Part shown: one piece after another, positions 45,745 through 58,324 of the stretch
Numbering within the stretch: position 1 is the stretch's first letter
Layout of the letters: each line of letters starts with the position of its first letter
Assembly: GCF_000237925.1 (NCBI RefSeq)
Contig: NC_031502.1
Span: forward strand, 52,961,120 to 53,025,119
DNA from: Schistosoma mansoni
Lineage: Eukaryota; Platyhelminthes; Trematoda; Strigeidida; Schistosomatidae
Direction: 5' to 3'
DNA: 64,000 nucleotides
The notes under the pieces: generated by a model
Told to the model about the DNA's origin: nothing
What the model saw: only the letters and a program-made list of their open reading frames with translations
The model's database searches: none
Program-made: the position numbers and the translations under genes

Positions 45745-47300
45745 TAGGACAGATATTGTGTCTTTGTTTTGAACTCTTTGGTAACAAACATCCAGGAATT
45801 TATAAGAAATCTAAACCAGAAAATCTATGCCTCATGACAAGAATGGTACAGTTGTTCGATGTTAACTTGTTTCCCCACTGTAAAATTATCTTGAATTAGA
45901 TACCGTAAAATCAAAACTTGTGTGGAAGGTTATTCTTGATACTTCATTCACGTAAAAGTGACCACCACTGACTGAATCAAGTAAAATAAACACTGAGCTC
46001 CTGTTTTATGGTAATTTTGAATAGTCCATCAATACTGGAACCCAGATTCACTTAATATCTTATATTCCCCAAGTCTCCTAGAAAACAGTTCACCGCTAAA
46101 CAATAGATTTAACAGAAATCATTACTTCTGAATTTTAGTTTGTCTTATTCATACTTAATTCATACACTATCTCCCTACAGATCTGAACCATTTTTTATCT
46201 ACAATCTAAAGATATAAAGATGATGTGACGCATTACTTGATTAAAAAACTAATTATTCTGTTTTAATTGCTATTTTTCATATGAAGACTGGTGGAAAAAC
46301 TTGATCGAACGGAAACTTCAAACTTACATCTCAGTAATTAGAGAATAGGATGAGTGTCCGTGAACTTGTAGCGAATCTGCTTCTTATGGTTCTATATTTT
46401 TAGAATATCTGGCATTTTCCAGCTTATTTAGTAAATAAATGTTGCATATACAAACATAATTTTCACTGGGGATTTCATTTCAAGCTCTAACTTTTACTTC
46501 GTTTACTTTTTTACATCCAACAAGTTGGAATGAACTACGGTGTCTTGTTCATAGACGACATATATAGATAGCTTTACATAACTTAAATGAAATCTCCAGT
46601 GAGAACTACACACTTATACACAAAAATGGCACACAAAATGAATGGAAAAATGCTCGGAAATACTAGATATCTTACTTCTAATAAGCACTAAAAAAAGTAA
46701 ATACTTTTCCAAAAAGTATAGTAGAAACGTAATCTATAAGTTGAACGCTTTTATTATAAGAATTTGTGACCTATAGTGTTGACCAAGTTCATAGTGAGGT
46801 AAGTACTCACCATTGACATCTGTTGATGGTTATTCAGTACTGAACTATCAATCCTTTCCAGTTTTCATTCGTCATGCAATTAATATTAGTCAATGTTAAT
46901 GACTATCGTCACAGAGACTATTTAGTTTATTATTATCAAAAAATTTTCTACCAAAAGTCATACAATATGACACACAGTATGATTACAATCTTTGATTAGT
47001 TGATGAGTTGGATTTTATTCTTCTATATTACTTTATAAACTTTTACATCTATTTTCAGTAATATCATATTTATAATAAGCGATCATTATTTAAATGAAAT
47101 CCCTTTCATACAAACATAATGAGTCATTTATGGTTAACAACATGAAATTTTTTACCAGTCATATTTCGTTTCCATAAAGTATCTTTCATTAATTGTAAAA
47201 TGAACATATGTTTACATTATCATTATTTAAATATATAAAGTTTATAGATAAAATTGTTTACATATACAACATATTGTATAAATTATGTGAATAGTTTTGT
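45745..47300. other. no recognisable gene; short inverted repeat at 46439-46613
   Basis: AT-rich. cactggggatttcatttc (46458 region) and its near-complement aaatgaaatctccagtg (46587 region) form arms of about 25 bp. Confidence 0.3.
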
Positions 47301-47306
47301 TATATA

Positions 47307-47783
47307 GTTGGGATCATGAGTCAATTGAAGCTAGACCACCATGGAAAATCTGGAAGCACTGGATGGCCGTTTCGTCCTAAAATCTCTACAAAACCCCGTT
47401 CTGATAATGATCATATGCTCACTAGTGACTGACTTCGAGAGGTATTTCCTGGAGTTCTAGTGAGAAGCAGTAACCAGTAGATATCAACTCGCTGAAGACA
47501 ATGGTGAATGGTTGCTCAACTTTGTGGATTGGTTGAAGTTAGATATTAACGCCATTGGATGCCGGCTCAGTGGTCTATCGTTTAAGTGCTCTGGTGCGAG
47601 ACTGGTAGGTCCTGGGCTCGAATCTCGCGAGGCGGGATCGTGGATGCGCCCTGCTGAGGAGTCCCACAATAGGACGAAACGGCCGTCCAATGCTTCCAGG
47701 TTTTCCATGGTGGTCTAGCTTCAATTGACTCATGATTTCAACTATATAAAATGACTAAAATCTCCACAAAACCCCCTTCTGAG
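47307..47783. repeat. beta hammerhead SINE, inverted pair with complete plus unit
   Basis: The minus arm (47307-47378) stops inside stem II and joins the plus-strand tail end (aaaatctctacaaaacccc). This runs into a complete plus unit (47404-47783) with head, tRNA-like block (ggctcagtggtctatcg; gctcgaatctcgc), ribozyme and tail. This is the best reference copy: cleavage-to-cleavage the monomer would be about 380 nt. Confidence 0.87.
47641..47700 (+). ncRNA. hammerhead ribozyme, beta type
   Basis: Core CTGAGGA (47654-47660), stem II gtcc/ggac, GAAA (47676-47679), stem III cgg/ccg and cleavage after GUC (47685-47687) are all canonical. Stem I has two mismatches in six (gccctg against caatgc). 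Confidence 0.8.
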
Positions 47784-47784
47784 A

Positions 47785-48850
47785 ATAGTTATGTGTTTAA
47801 TGTGAGTAAACAAGCACAAATTTAACTGCTTTTGTTTTTGTTTTTTTTAACTAATAAAAAAACAACATAAACTAATTCATAACCTATTAATTAGTTTTAA
47901 AGTAAACGAATTTAATTAATATGACAATCACTGACATGGATACAACATGTTCATATTTTTTTTTAAAACCTGTTTTAAAAAAATTAATCCCGGATTACTT
48001 ATATTGTGTCAAAATAACAACAATACTTATACACATTTCTATGATGAGTTAGTGCATAAAATTAGAATTGTTTAAATTACTATTATCAAGTGAAATATTA
48101 CACTAACGATGATAATAATAATAATGAATGCTTTAAAGAGAAAGATGATAAAAGTATGTAGCTATTCAACACGTGATAGAAAAAAAATAACAGGATCTAT
48201 CATTGCTATAAATGACCTTTCAACAAGTGGAAACTTGTTTAACAATAATGACAACAATAAAGTTTAATAATGATGATAATATAAACAATTCTTGTAAATC
48301 ATAGTTCTCTATGATCACGTGGTTCAATCAAATGAACAGAATCATATATAGATATATTCTATTGCGTTATACATTAACTTATATTTCTTCTCATGAATCT
48401 TGTATCTACATATGAAACATTAACATGTTAAAACTTGATGATTACTTATTAAGTATCATTTAATTTACTTTGAATTTGCATCACTTGTAAGATTAATGTG
48501 AACAGAAAAAAGGACATAGAAAAACAGGCCGTCGGTAGTTAATCAAATAGTCGATAAGGAGCGAATGCTTTGATTTATATATGTATCAGACCGAGTTTCT
48601 ACATTTATTAATATGCATAGTAAGTGGGAAAATTACTGAACCAAAAGGCAAAACGAAACCAAGACAATACCGACAGCAATAGAAAGTCATATATATATAC
48701 TCCATCGAATAGTAGTTCCGTGTTGATGAGCAATACCTAGATAACACTTAGCCCAAAATAGGCAAGCTGACATGTACGCATATAGTTATGTATCCCTGTC
48801 GACACGAAAAATACAAAATACCCGTGAATGCTATAATTACAGTATATACT
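47785..48850. other. intergenic, no feature called
   Basis: AT-rich sequence 3' of the death-domain gene. Confidence 0.3.
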
Positions 48851-48855
48851 TTTAT

Positions 48856-49292
48856 TCAACCACTAATACGGAAAACAGTCGACTCACTTTGAGGTTGACA
48901 AATCCGCTCTGAAACAGAAGACTCATTATCATTAAAGTATGTGTCAGATTTCGGATGATTATGGTGATAACAATCTGAAAACATTTTAAAATCGTTTAAG
49001 TATTTATTTGGTTGTGATAGGTTATCAGGAATCTTATTTTTATTTCGTGAGGCTGTATAGAGGATACTTGCAACTTGAGATAAGCATCCACCAAACTTTT
49101 GAAACTTAGATAGTAATAAGCAAAATATTCTTCTTGGTGTCATTAAGTTTGGTTCTGATATAGTTGAGTCATTAACGTAGTATTCAGTTTGTGAGAGTGT
49201 TTCATTTATTTCATGGATTTCCTTTGAAGTAAAACCAAGTAACTCTGCGAAACGATGCCATCTGAATGGTGAATGAAGGTACCCGTACAGTG
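48856..49292 (-). CDS. death-domain protein, last exon
   Basis: Acceptor TGTTACATAG lies at plus 49293. The exon completes a split Ser codon and adds 144 residues before TGA. Its first part reads FRWHRFAELLGFTSKEIHEI and later TPRRIFCLLLSKFQ, GGCLSQVASILYTASRNK. This follows the death-domain helix pattern of UNC5, ankyrin and NF-kB type proteins: W..(L/F)A..LG.....I, then (S/T)P...(L/I)...L, then G.L..(L/V)...L. Death domains mediate homotypic assembly of signalling complexes. The 50-residue tail is polar. The stop codon overlaps an AATAAA (plus 48851-48856). The call rests on pattern matching by eye. Confidence 0.65.
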
Positions 49293-49430
49293 CTATGTAA
49301 CATTCAAAGAGAAATTAAAGAATAGCTTTAATCTCAAAACTTATGATAGTAAGCTTTACGTATAATTTAAGGCTGATTTATAATAATTGGTTATATCAAC
49401 TAAGGAACTACTAAGAGCCTAAGAGCAATT

Positions 49431-49432
<2 letters not shown>

Positions 49433-49497
<65 letters not shown>
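49433..49497. repeat. (TA)n microsatellite in an intron of the death-domain gene
   Basis: Long TA dinucleotide run with one interruption, between two exons. Confidence 0.95.
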
Positions 49498-49501
<4 letters not shown>

Positions 49502-50206
49502 TTCTAGGAGTGGTCTTAAATAAGCTAGTATAAATATGTTATCGTAAGCGTAAATTTCAGCTGTAAGTCATTTAAAAGTAAATTCTAGAACCTCTATTAA
49601 CTAAAAGCAGATGACAAATACATAAAGCATGGTCTGACTGTATTGTAAATCTATTGAAATCATGAATCAATAATCCCAAAATTGTACTGGAAGGTTCACT
49701 GTTTGATGTTCACCAGATAAAAATGATGGATTTTTATTATTAACACATATTTAAAAAAATATTTAAACACGTCTAAAGAATCTAGCAGTGTATAAAGTAT
49801 GGGTAAAACTGTGATTAGAAAATAATGATACTGTGCTGTATGTTGTTTGCTCGTAATTATGTATTGTTTCTAATTTTGTTTGAATAATCACCAACATTTT
49901 CTGACACCACTTATTACTTTTCATGAAAAAACGAACGATTAAATGAAATGGGATTGTTTTGTAGCATACACTCAATTCAGTTTGAACAAATGTGCTTGCA
50001 GATATTTTTAAAATGCTAACATTAGGTGAAGAATAGTTGAAAATGGTGGAGCAACAAACAGCTGTTCCCTTAATTTTTTTCAATATTTATGACAAAAACC
50101 TGAGAGATCTGCAAACTGTTGTAAAGCTTTTACTGTTATCCTTAAACATGACAAAATTATTATCGAATAAAGTATCCTAATTTTTAATTTGCGAATAATA
50201 ACTTAC

Positions 50207-50273
50207 ATGCTAGGTCATAGAGGCTTTCTACAGTCCACGAACTTCCTCTTTTCAAAAACGAGCTTTCAAAATT
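50207..50273 (-). CDS. death-domain protein, small internal exon (67 nt)
   Basis: Acceptor TTCAAAACAG and donor GTAAGT are both good. The exon encodes 22 residues (including KRGSSWTVESLYDLA) plus one base. Its phases match the exons on both sides: phase 0 in, phase 1 out. SLYDLASLYGYL, formed across the junction, would be the first death-domain helix. Confidence 0.62.
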
Positions 50274-51249
50274 CTGTTTTGAAGATAAATAAAAGTGAAA
50301 AAGTGGAAAAATGGTATGTATATCAGTAAGCAACTGTTCTGAAATGTACATTCTTATTAAGTATTAAGTATAAAACCAGTGAACATTTGCAAATTACTAA
50401 ATACTGGCTATCAAACAGGTTATTTCGTCTTAAAAATTTGTGTAGATGAGATGAATTCGTTTAAACATATGGGTATTTTAGCTCCTTCCTATAGACTAAA
50501 AACGACTTAGAAGCATAGTCAGCTTAAAGGCACGTATGTGTAAGCGTATAATTCACAATACAGTACTACAGGTAATGTCAGTCAGTCACTTGACCATCAC
50601 TAATGTAAAGTATGGCACAGATACGTTTTGGCTCAAGCTGCCATATCAAGCTATTACGACAAGATAAAATAACCAAATTTAGTGGTGAAAGTGATCAAAA
50701 TAAGGTGACAAAAATGAAAAATAGTGGACATTAAAAACGAGGTTCAAAAAGATAGAGTTGAATGATATATATGAAGGAATACAATAATTCAATATCGGGA
50801 TGGAGATATGGATTGAACGGACTCGGAGCACTATAAATAATTCTGAACCACATTATCCAGTCTTCGGTCACTGTTCGCGGTCACCATGTGGACTTTAACC
50901 AGGTAATCCTTATCTGCCAGCATGGTTAAACCAACAGTCATTGACTTCATGGACTAATACCCCATTGCGAATCGCCTCTCCCTGATTTCCTTACAACCCA
51001 CCTGTATACTTGCCAACATCTCTCGTCTAGGTGGGTGTTGACTGATGACACTTAGTGTGTCTCAACTACCTCATCAATGAATATTCATATTCACGAAATA
51101 TGCTATGAACACAAGTAACTGAAACAAAAATTAACTGTCCGTATGGAGAATCAAAATTTTGAAATATCCCCGGGTATCGGGGTGAAATGTGTTCAGAGCA
51201 TAATGTGAACCTATCTAATATACAAAGATTACAACAGTAATAATCTTAC

Positions 51250-51522
51250 CAAATCCAGTTTAACTTCAAAAATTGTTTGGAAGATTGAGTTACTGGAATG
51301 TTTTCTGATTATAAGTTTTCCAAAGGGTGATTTGTTTAATTCTGCCATTTGCAGCATTTGGCATTTTATTGTTTTAGCTACTGACTGGTCATCTTCCGGT
51401 ACCTCAATATGGTGGAATTTCGTCTCTCCTAAATGACTTTCTACACGTAGGTAGTTTGATTCCAGTACCACTGTCATTTTGTCCCCTGGAGTAACTGTAC
51501 GAATAAACTCAGCTTCTCCAAC
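51250..51522 (-). CDS. death-domain protein, internal exon with a UPA-like region
   Basis: The exon has acceptor GCTTTTCAG and donor GTAAG, is exactly 91 codons long and is phase 0 at both ends. It encodes beta-rich sequence (TVTPGDKMTVVLES, FGKLIIRKH, SIFQTIFEVKLDL). In UNC5, ankyrin and PIDD proteins the segment just before the death domain is a UPA beta-sandwich that ends in a similar strand pattern. Position and secondary-structure style suggest a UPA domain, but no invariant residues can be pointed to. Confidence 0.6.
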
Positions 51523-52584
51523 CTGAAAAGCATTCGTCGACAAAAACAAAATCCTTACAAATAGATAAAGACTTCAAAGTCAGTATATTGTTGGATACTG
51601 ATTACCTTACTTTCGACCATTAAGGCAAAACAGTTTATATTTGTGAACTTATTATCAGGAAACACCAGATAATTGTGATATGCAGTCACGCTGATGTGCA
51701 TAGTTTAGCTTATAATAGAAACTCAGTTATTGTTTTTTTTAATATTTTATTGCCACAATGCAGGTTTTTAAAAGATTAAAAAGAACACGGTCAATTAGAT
51801 AAAATGTCGCTCAAATTAAATTATTCACCTCTTACGTTTATATACAACATGTTATATTAACACATCATTTCACATCACAAATCTCTTACACACTGATACA
51901 TATACCTTGTTTGGACATTTTTAACGTTGATTGGATGACCTATTCAGCGTACAATGAGACGAAAAACCATGTACCTATTTATATTCGATAATTATGATGT
52001 TTGATTGCAATTTTTTGAAAAAGCTTGGACCAGATTGTCGGGCGAAACGTTGGATTTATTTCAAATTCATTCGCTGAAATTTTACAAATATATTCTTCTT
52101 ATTTAATGTCTTACATCAACTCGGCGCTCAAATACTGTGAAACTATTTGCTCTAATTTAGACGAAAGTTCTTATATATTAAACTAATTTTGTTACGTCGA
52201 ATAAAATAGCTGAGTGAACAGTGGATATCTAGAGCAAAATGAAGGTGATTTAAGGTCATTCATATGTCTTACAGATTTTAGAAGTCATGGTAAGACAAAA
52301 CGAAAAAGATATCTACCAGATACTTTTAGGTATTACCGAAGTAAATGGTCTTGATATATTTTATTTCTAGACAAAACGTAAAAAACAACAAGATCCTTAA
52401 AATTTGAAGTTAGAGTCAGTGAAAAATGTCCTACAAAACTTGTTTTTTGATAGAATCGAACAAGGAAAAGGCAAAAGCGTTCTACAGGATAAAATAAATT
52501 CATTTTGTTTCGACAGCAACCATCAATTAAAAACACTTTAAAATTGCATATTTTAATACAATCACGCGTAAACAATTAACACAC

Positions 52585-52785
52585 TTGAGTTAGCGGAGTT
52601 AAATTGGGGATTAATATCACTGAAGTTTTATTACCAGACTCAACAATTTCGTTGGTTTTACCTGATTTTAAAGATAGGTTTATGTTTATTCCTAAAACTA
52701 CATTATAATGAGAGAAACAATGAATAGTACCAGACATAATTATTACTAATGCATTTTTGTATTGGAAGGATATATCAATACTCAT
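52585..52785 (-). CDS. death-domain protein, most upstream exon supported
   Basis: The frame from plus 52785 to 52585 is 67 codons and ends at CAA before GTGTGT, a weaker donor. It leaves phase 0, as the next exon requires. The content is again beta-rich and hydrophilic (VVLGININLSLKSGKTN, NKTSVILIPNLTPL). An in-frame TAA lies upstream of the ATG, so either translation starts here or the exon begins at an acceptor inside this frame (for example after AATGAG). No transmembrane segment or extracellular domain is seen, so the N-terminus is unresolved. Confidence 0.45.
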
Positions 52786-52789
52786 TAAA

Positions 52790-54910
52790 CGTATCGATAT
52801 TTAACATCGGACTTTGCTCCTTTTTCCTCACTGTATTTTTTGGTTTCGTCTAGAATCTTGTTTTCGATTCTTCTTTCAAGCCAAATTTTATTTAACTTGG
52901 TCAGAAACAAAAAGTGGACCGTGTGACATTAGATAACTTTCTGTCTCACGAAATATGCGTATCTCTGTTTAAAAATTTTACTTATGCTGTATAGGCTTTA
53001 ACTCATAATGAAAAAAACAAGTTGGAATAACAACAATGAATTTGGATGATAATTTCATTCTAAATATAAATTGTTAACAATTACAAATCACATAAAAATA
53101 CGATCAAAGCTTTTATAGCAGTCTATGCATAATAAAAAACAATGGATGATGTTGTTTGACTAACTGGCCTTCTAAAAACCCTCTTTTATTTTAAAGTAAC
53201 TAGGAAGGTATAGACACAACAAAACTTAAGGTTTAGTTCATTATTTTTTTGGCTTAATTGCTTTACTTTAAGAACAGCATCGAATATATATTGTGATTGG
53301 TTTGGAGTGAAGGAATATGGATAACGTCTGTAACTCTTCATACTATTAGTCATCGCTTATCTGTTTTTATGGGCTGCAAATGAATCATCTCAAAATAACA
53401 TTTATCTTTTAGCTGTTCGCATAATTATGAGCTTTAGCGACCATAATTTGAGAGCAAAAGCTTGTAACAGTTTGCACAGTGTTATCACATTCTAGCAAAA
53501 CGTTTACACAGCATGTAAGATTTTTCACCCGCTTTAGATAAAAGTTATCAAAAAAAGTCTTGTAGGTCCAGTGGAACGTCATTGGGGCCTAGCCAAACTA
53601 TCTGGCAGTCAGGTCACTAAATGCCGAACAATCTACCGACCCTCGTCATGATCAAGGACAAGCATTACTCATAAACCAAGTACACATCACAAGTAGGCGC
53701 ATGTGAAAATGGTCACATTATAATTCTTGTTTCTATTCCTACCAATACATTACTGAAATACAGTATGTTTGTACTATACAGTCACCAAAGTGGCCACAGT
53801 ATATGTAGATGACTAAAGGGTAACCCAAGTAAGATAGCAACTGCGGGTTTCGACTTCACAGTAAGTTAGGAGATCACACTGTTTCTGTCTAACCCGAGCA
53901 GGCCCAAGATCATACACAAAGATTGCCTAATTCTGTGATCTACTGTCTTCAACATAATCATACCCTGACGCAAAAACAGTAAGTGATATCAATGAGGCCG
54001 ATTAACTCATTACTAGAGACCTATAAAATAAATGTCAATGATGAGAGTCAAATGATTTTTATCTACACTTTCAGCCAATTTCAGCCTAAACGTTTAATAT
54101 TCCAGAGTTTTTCCTACAGGTCGATGATGTACTACGACAGAACATTCCAGCTTAGGTTGTTTAGAGATTAACATGAGGAAGCTTCGCGAGGCCTGTGAAA
54201 ATGTGCATCAAACTTTGCTGTAAATTTTGTCTTGTTTATTCTGATTATTCACTAGACCACCAATACATTGTGCGTCGTACCAAAAAAATATAAAGTAAAT
54301 ACGATGTTTCCAACAAAAAAATTGTCATGAAGTAAGAGATTTTAGGCAAACAAATTTAAAAACATCAGAAATTAAATGCTTTGTAACATTGTTTTTACTT
54401 GCCTTTCGCCATATACCGAGTAAGCTTAGTGGAACTGAAGTATTCTGAACACATATACAAAGAAAGCATATGTCATCTTCACTCGGAAGCCTCAAATAGA
54501 CAGTAAATCTCATATTTCTGCTATTTTTATAGACTGTGTTTATTTTACGTCAATACAACGAATAGCATCACAAAGCTTCATGACATGTTTAATATCCAGT
54601 TGAAATAAAGTACTGATGCCGTCCTAAGTTACCAATGAGATGAACAGAACATTCGATGCCAACCGACACTTTCTTGAAAACAGTATCTCGAACGTATATT
54701 TGATTGTAAGCTTTGATTTAAATTCAGACAATAACAGGACTATTGTGACGAGCGATACAATGTATACTAATCATATGCGTGCGGTTTTAGAATTTCTTGT
54801 ATCTGATACGGTTAAACAAAATTATATTGGACATAAAGTTAGGACCATACAACTAATTCTTATACGTCAGCCTGTAAATCAAAATGAGAAGCCTCATTTC
54901 TTATTTTTCT
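52790..54910. other. no certain gene; possible further exon 54403-54513 (-)
   Basis: On the minus strand a frame at 54325-54513 reads MRFTVYLRLPSEDD and SVPLSLLGIWRK before a possible donor (GCAAGTAAAA). Its phase does not fit directly onto the exon at 52.6 kb, so at least one more exon would be needed. The 104-codon plus frame at 54640-54954 has no motif and is not called. Confidence 0.25.
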
Positions 54911-54919
54911 CCCGATTTC

Positions 54920-55240
54920 GACGTCCGCAAACAGTAATGCCGAGACCTACGTAACCACGTATTTCGTCGACGTAGAGAAGAAAATCAGGAGACCTATGAT
55001 TGTGCCTTGGGGTACGCCACCCTTGATCAGCTCCCATTCCGTAGTGTCCCACTTACTGCCACATTTTGTCTTCGTCCACGGAGGAAGTTTCCTATTCATT
55101 CTTGTGCACACCTGTCATTCTAAAACTCAAGAACCCCTTCATAGTCCCTAAGTGAGAAGCCTTGTCGAATGCTTTGCTATGAGCTATGAATATCAGATCA
55201 AGAGATAAACCGTTATCTTTTGTAGTTGTCCAATCCTCCC
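54920..55240 (-). pseudogene. LINE reverse-transcriptase relic
   Basis: Across frameshifts the minus strand reads LDLIFIAHSKAFDKASH, then WELIKGGVPQGTIIG and FLLYVDEI. These are RT motifs (the AFDK motif, the GVPQG motif and the segment after it). Several stops and frame changes show it is old. It is not the same copy family as the CR1-like element at 58.6 kb. Confidence 0.75.
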
Positions 55241-55244
55241 TTGC

Positions 55245-57205
55245 GTCAGGCAAAAATACTTATTGCAAATCCATGGCTCTCAGGAGCTAAAATATTGTAT
55301 TGTTTTAATGAACCTTGTGATTTAACTCGGATTATATTTTCAAATAACGTAACTACTATGCTGGTTGGAATGAGAGATCGTTCGTTAGACAAGATCTATC
55401 TCTGTCCACATTTTATTAAAGAACTAACGTTGGCAACTTCCCGACTTTTAGGGACAGCATTGTGGATGGTCCTGAAATAATGTCTGCGAGAGGTGATAAC
55501 TATCGTGGATGTAACCCATCAGAACCCGATGTCTCATCAGGTCTGAAGTTGATCATCAATTGAAGAACAACTTCCTCAGTCATATGATAGTGATAATATA
55601 TTTCCGACAGAACAGAAACACGCCATTTTTGAAGGTATGGTCAATAATTTTGATCACTGGTTTACAGATGAGGTGGCGAAAACATGGTAGTGGAAAAAAG
55701 AGAACCAAATGAGTAGGAGTGTGTTGGGATATAAACATTGAATGGTTTGTAGTGGAACATACAAATGTATGGTAAATCAGTAGATAAAACACATACTAGC
55801 TTCGATAACTAGAATGAAATATGGTTGAAGTGTTTTCAAATAAGAGAATATACTGACAAAGAACGATGCTTTGTAACGTGTAACAAGATTGAACGGGATC
55901 ATTTGAAAAAGGAAATGTAGAAGTTAGGATCGGGAAATTTGTTCATTGAAACCAAAAGTGCATCAGAGGGAATAAAAGTGTTCAGAAGTGTCAACATATC
56001 TATCTATTATTATCTTTTATCTTTTTAACTATTCTCGCTTTTCTCATTTAATCCCCATCGATAAGTGATGATATAAATCCTGGGTTAGCATGTTGTAGAT
56101 TAGCTCAGTCGAATGGCGAATCCAGCATAAAATTAGGAACATGAGGCTGATTAGGGAGAATTGGAGAACAACCTCAGTATCAAGAATTGATTAGCTCTTC
56201 GTCAACCATAAAGAGCCTGGAACAACCAACATATTTTGCCCCCTAAACATAGTTGGATTGAAGTCACCACCGCAACCATCATTGTCTTCCGGTCAGTTAC
56301 TGCACCCTCCCACCTTTCATGATGTTAGGATCATTAAGGGTTATTTTCAGATAAAATATTATATTTCACACGATGCAGTATGTTCCACATCCTGTTAGAA
56401 AACTATTTCTGTGAGTGCCGTTTTACACGGTTATAAGGTGGTTACAAATTATACACTGTATGAAAGGCATTGATGCAATGCTTTAGACGACAAAAGTATA
56501 AATGATGGGTTTCTCAAAAAAGTATGAGCATTTGGACAGGTTTAATGGTAGACAGAAGTTTACCGACGTAGTCGGACAAGAGTAGTAATGTAACAGTCAT
56601 AAATAAGGTATTAATTTGATGCTGATGTCATTTTATGTTAGCCTAACTGGTAGATGGTTCACAGGCTTCATAGATACTAGGCCACTGGCAGTAGTCGAAA
56701 AACTGTTAAGTTCACTTGACAACGCATCAAGATAGTAGTGAGCGCCCCTTGCGGGTAACTATATTTGAGCAGTTTATATAGGTCCAGTCAGTCATCTGTC
56801 CACTCCAAGTGAAAATTAAGAGGGGATATAAAGTTACGGAGACATACCTCATAAAATTTCAAGGAAGAAAAAGGGAAACGAAACTTAGAGTCTGATATGA
56901 TTTAGAAATGTTTAGATAACAGTATACATCGACGGTTAGCCACCTTATATCGGGACTTAGTTCATCTATCATCGAGCTTAGCTCGAACGTTTTAGTTTTG
57001 GAATCAAGAGGGTTTGCATAGCACACAATAATGGTATTTTGAGAATCACTAGTTTTACCCATTTAGATCTCGGAAGCATTGGGTTAAAAGACCTGACTAT
57101 TTAAAAAACCATGAACCTAAAGATGTCACAGGTATTCGGAGACTGACAACACCTATATAATCAAACGATACCAATCTGTTCAAATCAGAAGTCCGAAATG
57201 AAGTG
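55245..57205. other. no recognisable gene
   Basis: Mixed-composition sequence with several short frames, none with a motif. It is probably old repeat debris. Confidence 0.35.
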
Positions 57206-57745
57206 ATCCGAGGATATATATGGAAGGCTATCGATATGTCGAGAAGCATTTGGTCTAGGTTGACTAGCAGTTGCAATGGATGTATAGCATGGCGTACGCG
57301 CTCGTGATCTGGTGAGAATATTGTAGCTGTAAATAATTCCCCAAAATCAATAGCTCATTAAGTGTTCGATATTGGATGCTGACCACATTTGTTTAAGTGG
57401 ACGTGTTTAACTGAAGGCTTTCGTTCATGCATCCGTACCAGGTCACGTTACGAACCAGCGTGGGACAGAGCTCCTACGTTCACTAGCCAGATTAGAGCAA
57501 ACGCTTCTCGATATATTGATAACGCATCAAATATATCTTTCCGATCTCTTCTCATATGACTTCTGATTTTGATTGCTTGAGGAAAGCTTCGAATATAGAA
57601 GGTGTTACTGGTTTATATTATATCTAATCGAGCGCCTTCAAATAGGGTGTCCATTAAAGCTAATGAGGTCAGAGTCAATTTTGAAGACAAACAGAATTGT
57701 TAATTTTAGGGATTTATTTACCGCTACAAATCTAAATGTTTACTT
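57205..57745. mobile_element. two nested solo LTRs of one gypsy family in opposite orientation
   Basis: A plus-strand solo LTR (57322-57622, starting TGTAGCTGTAAATAATTCCC) matches the reverse complement of 61549-61848. Its flanks, 57205-57321 and 57623-57745, join to form another copy of the same LTR on the minus strand. Landmarks are tatgtcgagaagcatttgg on the left, and gccttcaaatagg, aatgaggtcagagtc and atttatttaccgctaca on the right. The younger LTR is thus inserted in the older one. Confidence 0.75.
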
Positions 57746-58009
57746 CGCCATTTCACTCTCCAGCTTTTACCTCAGTGAGAGCATTCTTCCACTAAATTAC
57801 ATCGTCAGTTGACCAACCTTGTGGTAGACGAATGTTCAAATTACAATTTTTGTATGCCTTGTTTAGCATCCGTTTTCATGTAATTTCGGGGTACTGACCT
57901 GAAGATTCTTCTTGGTTGGGTCTTGCCTCCAATCCACCTAGCAAATCTCATTACTTTCGTTGTATGTACTCCTCGGCTCTCTTCTCTCAGTACATTTCTG
58001 ATGGAAGAT

Positions 58010-58180
58010 TCTATCTTAAATCTTGAGAAGCAGCATGGATTTAAAATAGGTTATTCTTGTCTCAATAACTTATCAGTCGCTCGTGGAAGTATATGAGCTC
58101 TTAAGGACCAAAAGTTACCTTTAGACGTAGCCTACATCGATTTCAGCAAAGTTTTTGACAAGAAGTCAATCCGTGTTGTG
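58010..58180 (+). pseudogene. CR1-like LINE RT fragment
   Basis: EKQHGFKIGYSCLNNL, then a stop, then ALKDQKLPLDVAYIDFSK and VFDK match the RT of the element at 59.7-61.5 kb almost residue for residue. It is a second, broken copy just upstream of the larger one. Confidence 0.85.
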
Positions 58181-58324
58181 AATACTATTCTGCTGGCATA
58201 TTTTAAATTATAGTTGCACCTACACTAGTGGACTACCTGAAGAGACGAATAATGTTTCGGAAAAGAGAAAATCTGACTAGTCGAGTTGGTTTGTTAATCC
58301 TGATACAGTTCACTTAGTTGTGAG

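Noticed and set aside
54640-54954. 104-codon plus-strand frame
   Set aside because: It has no motif, its end overlaps a minus-strand LINE relic, and there are no splice signals that make sense.
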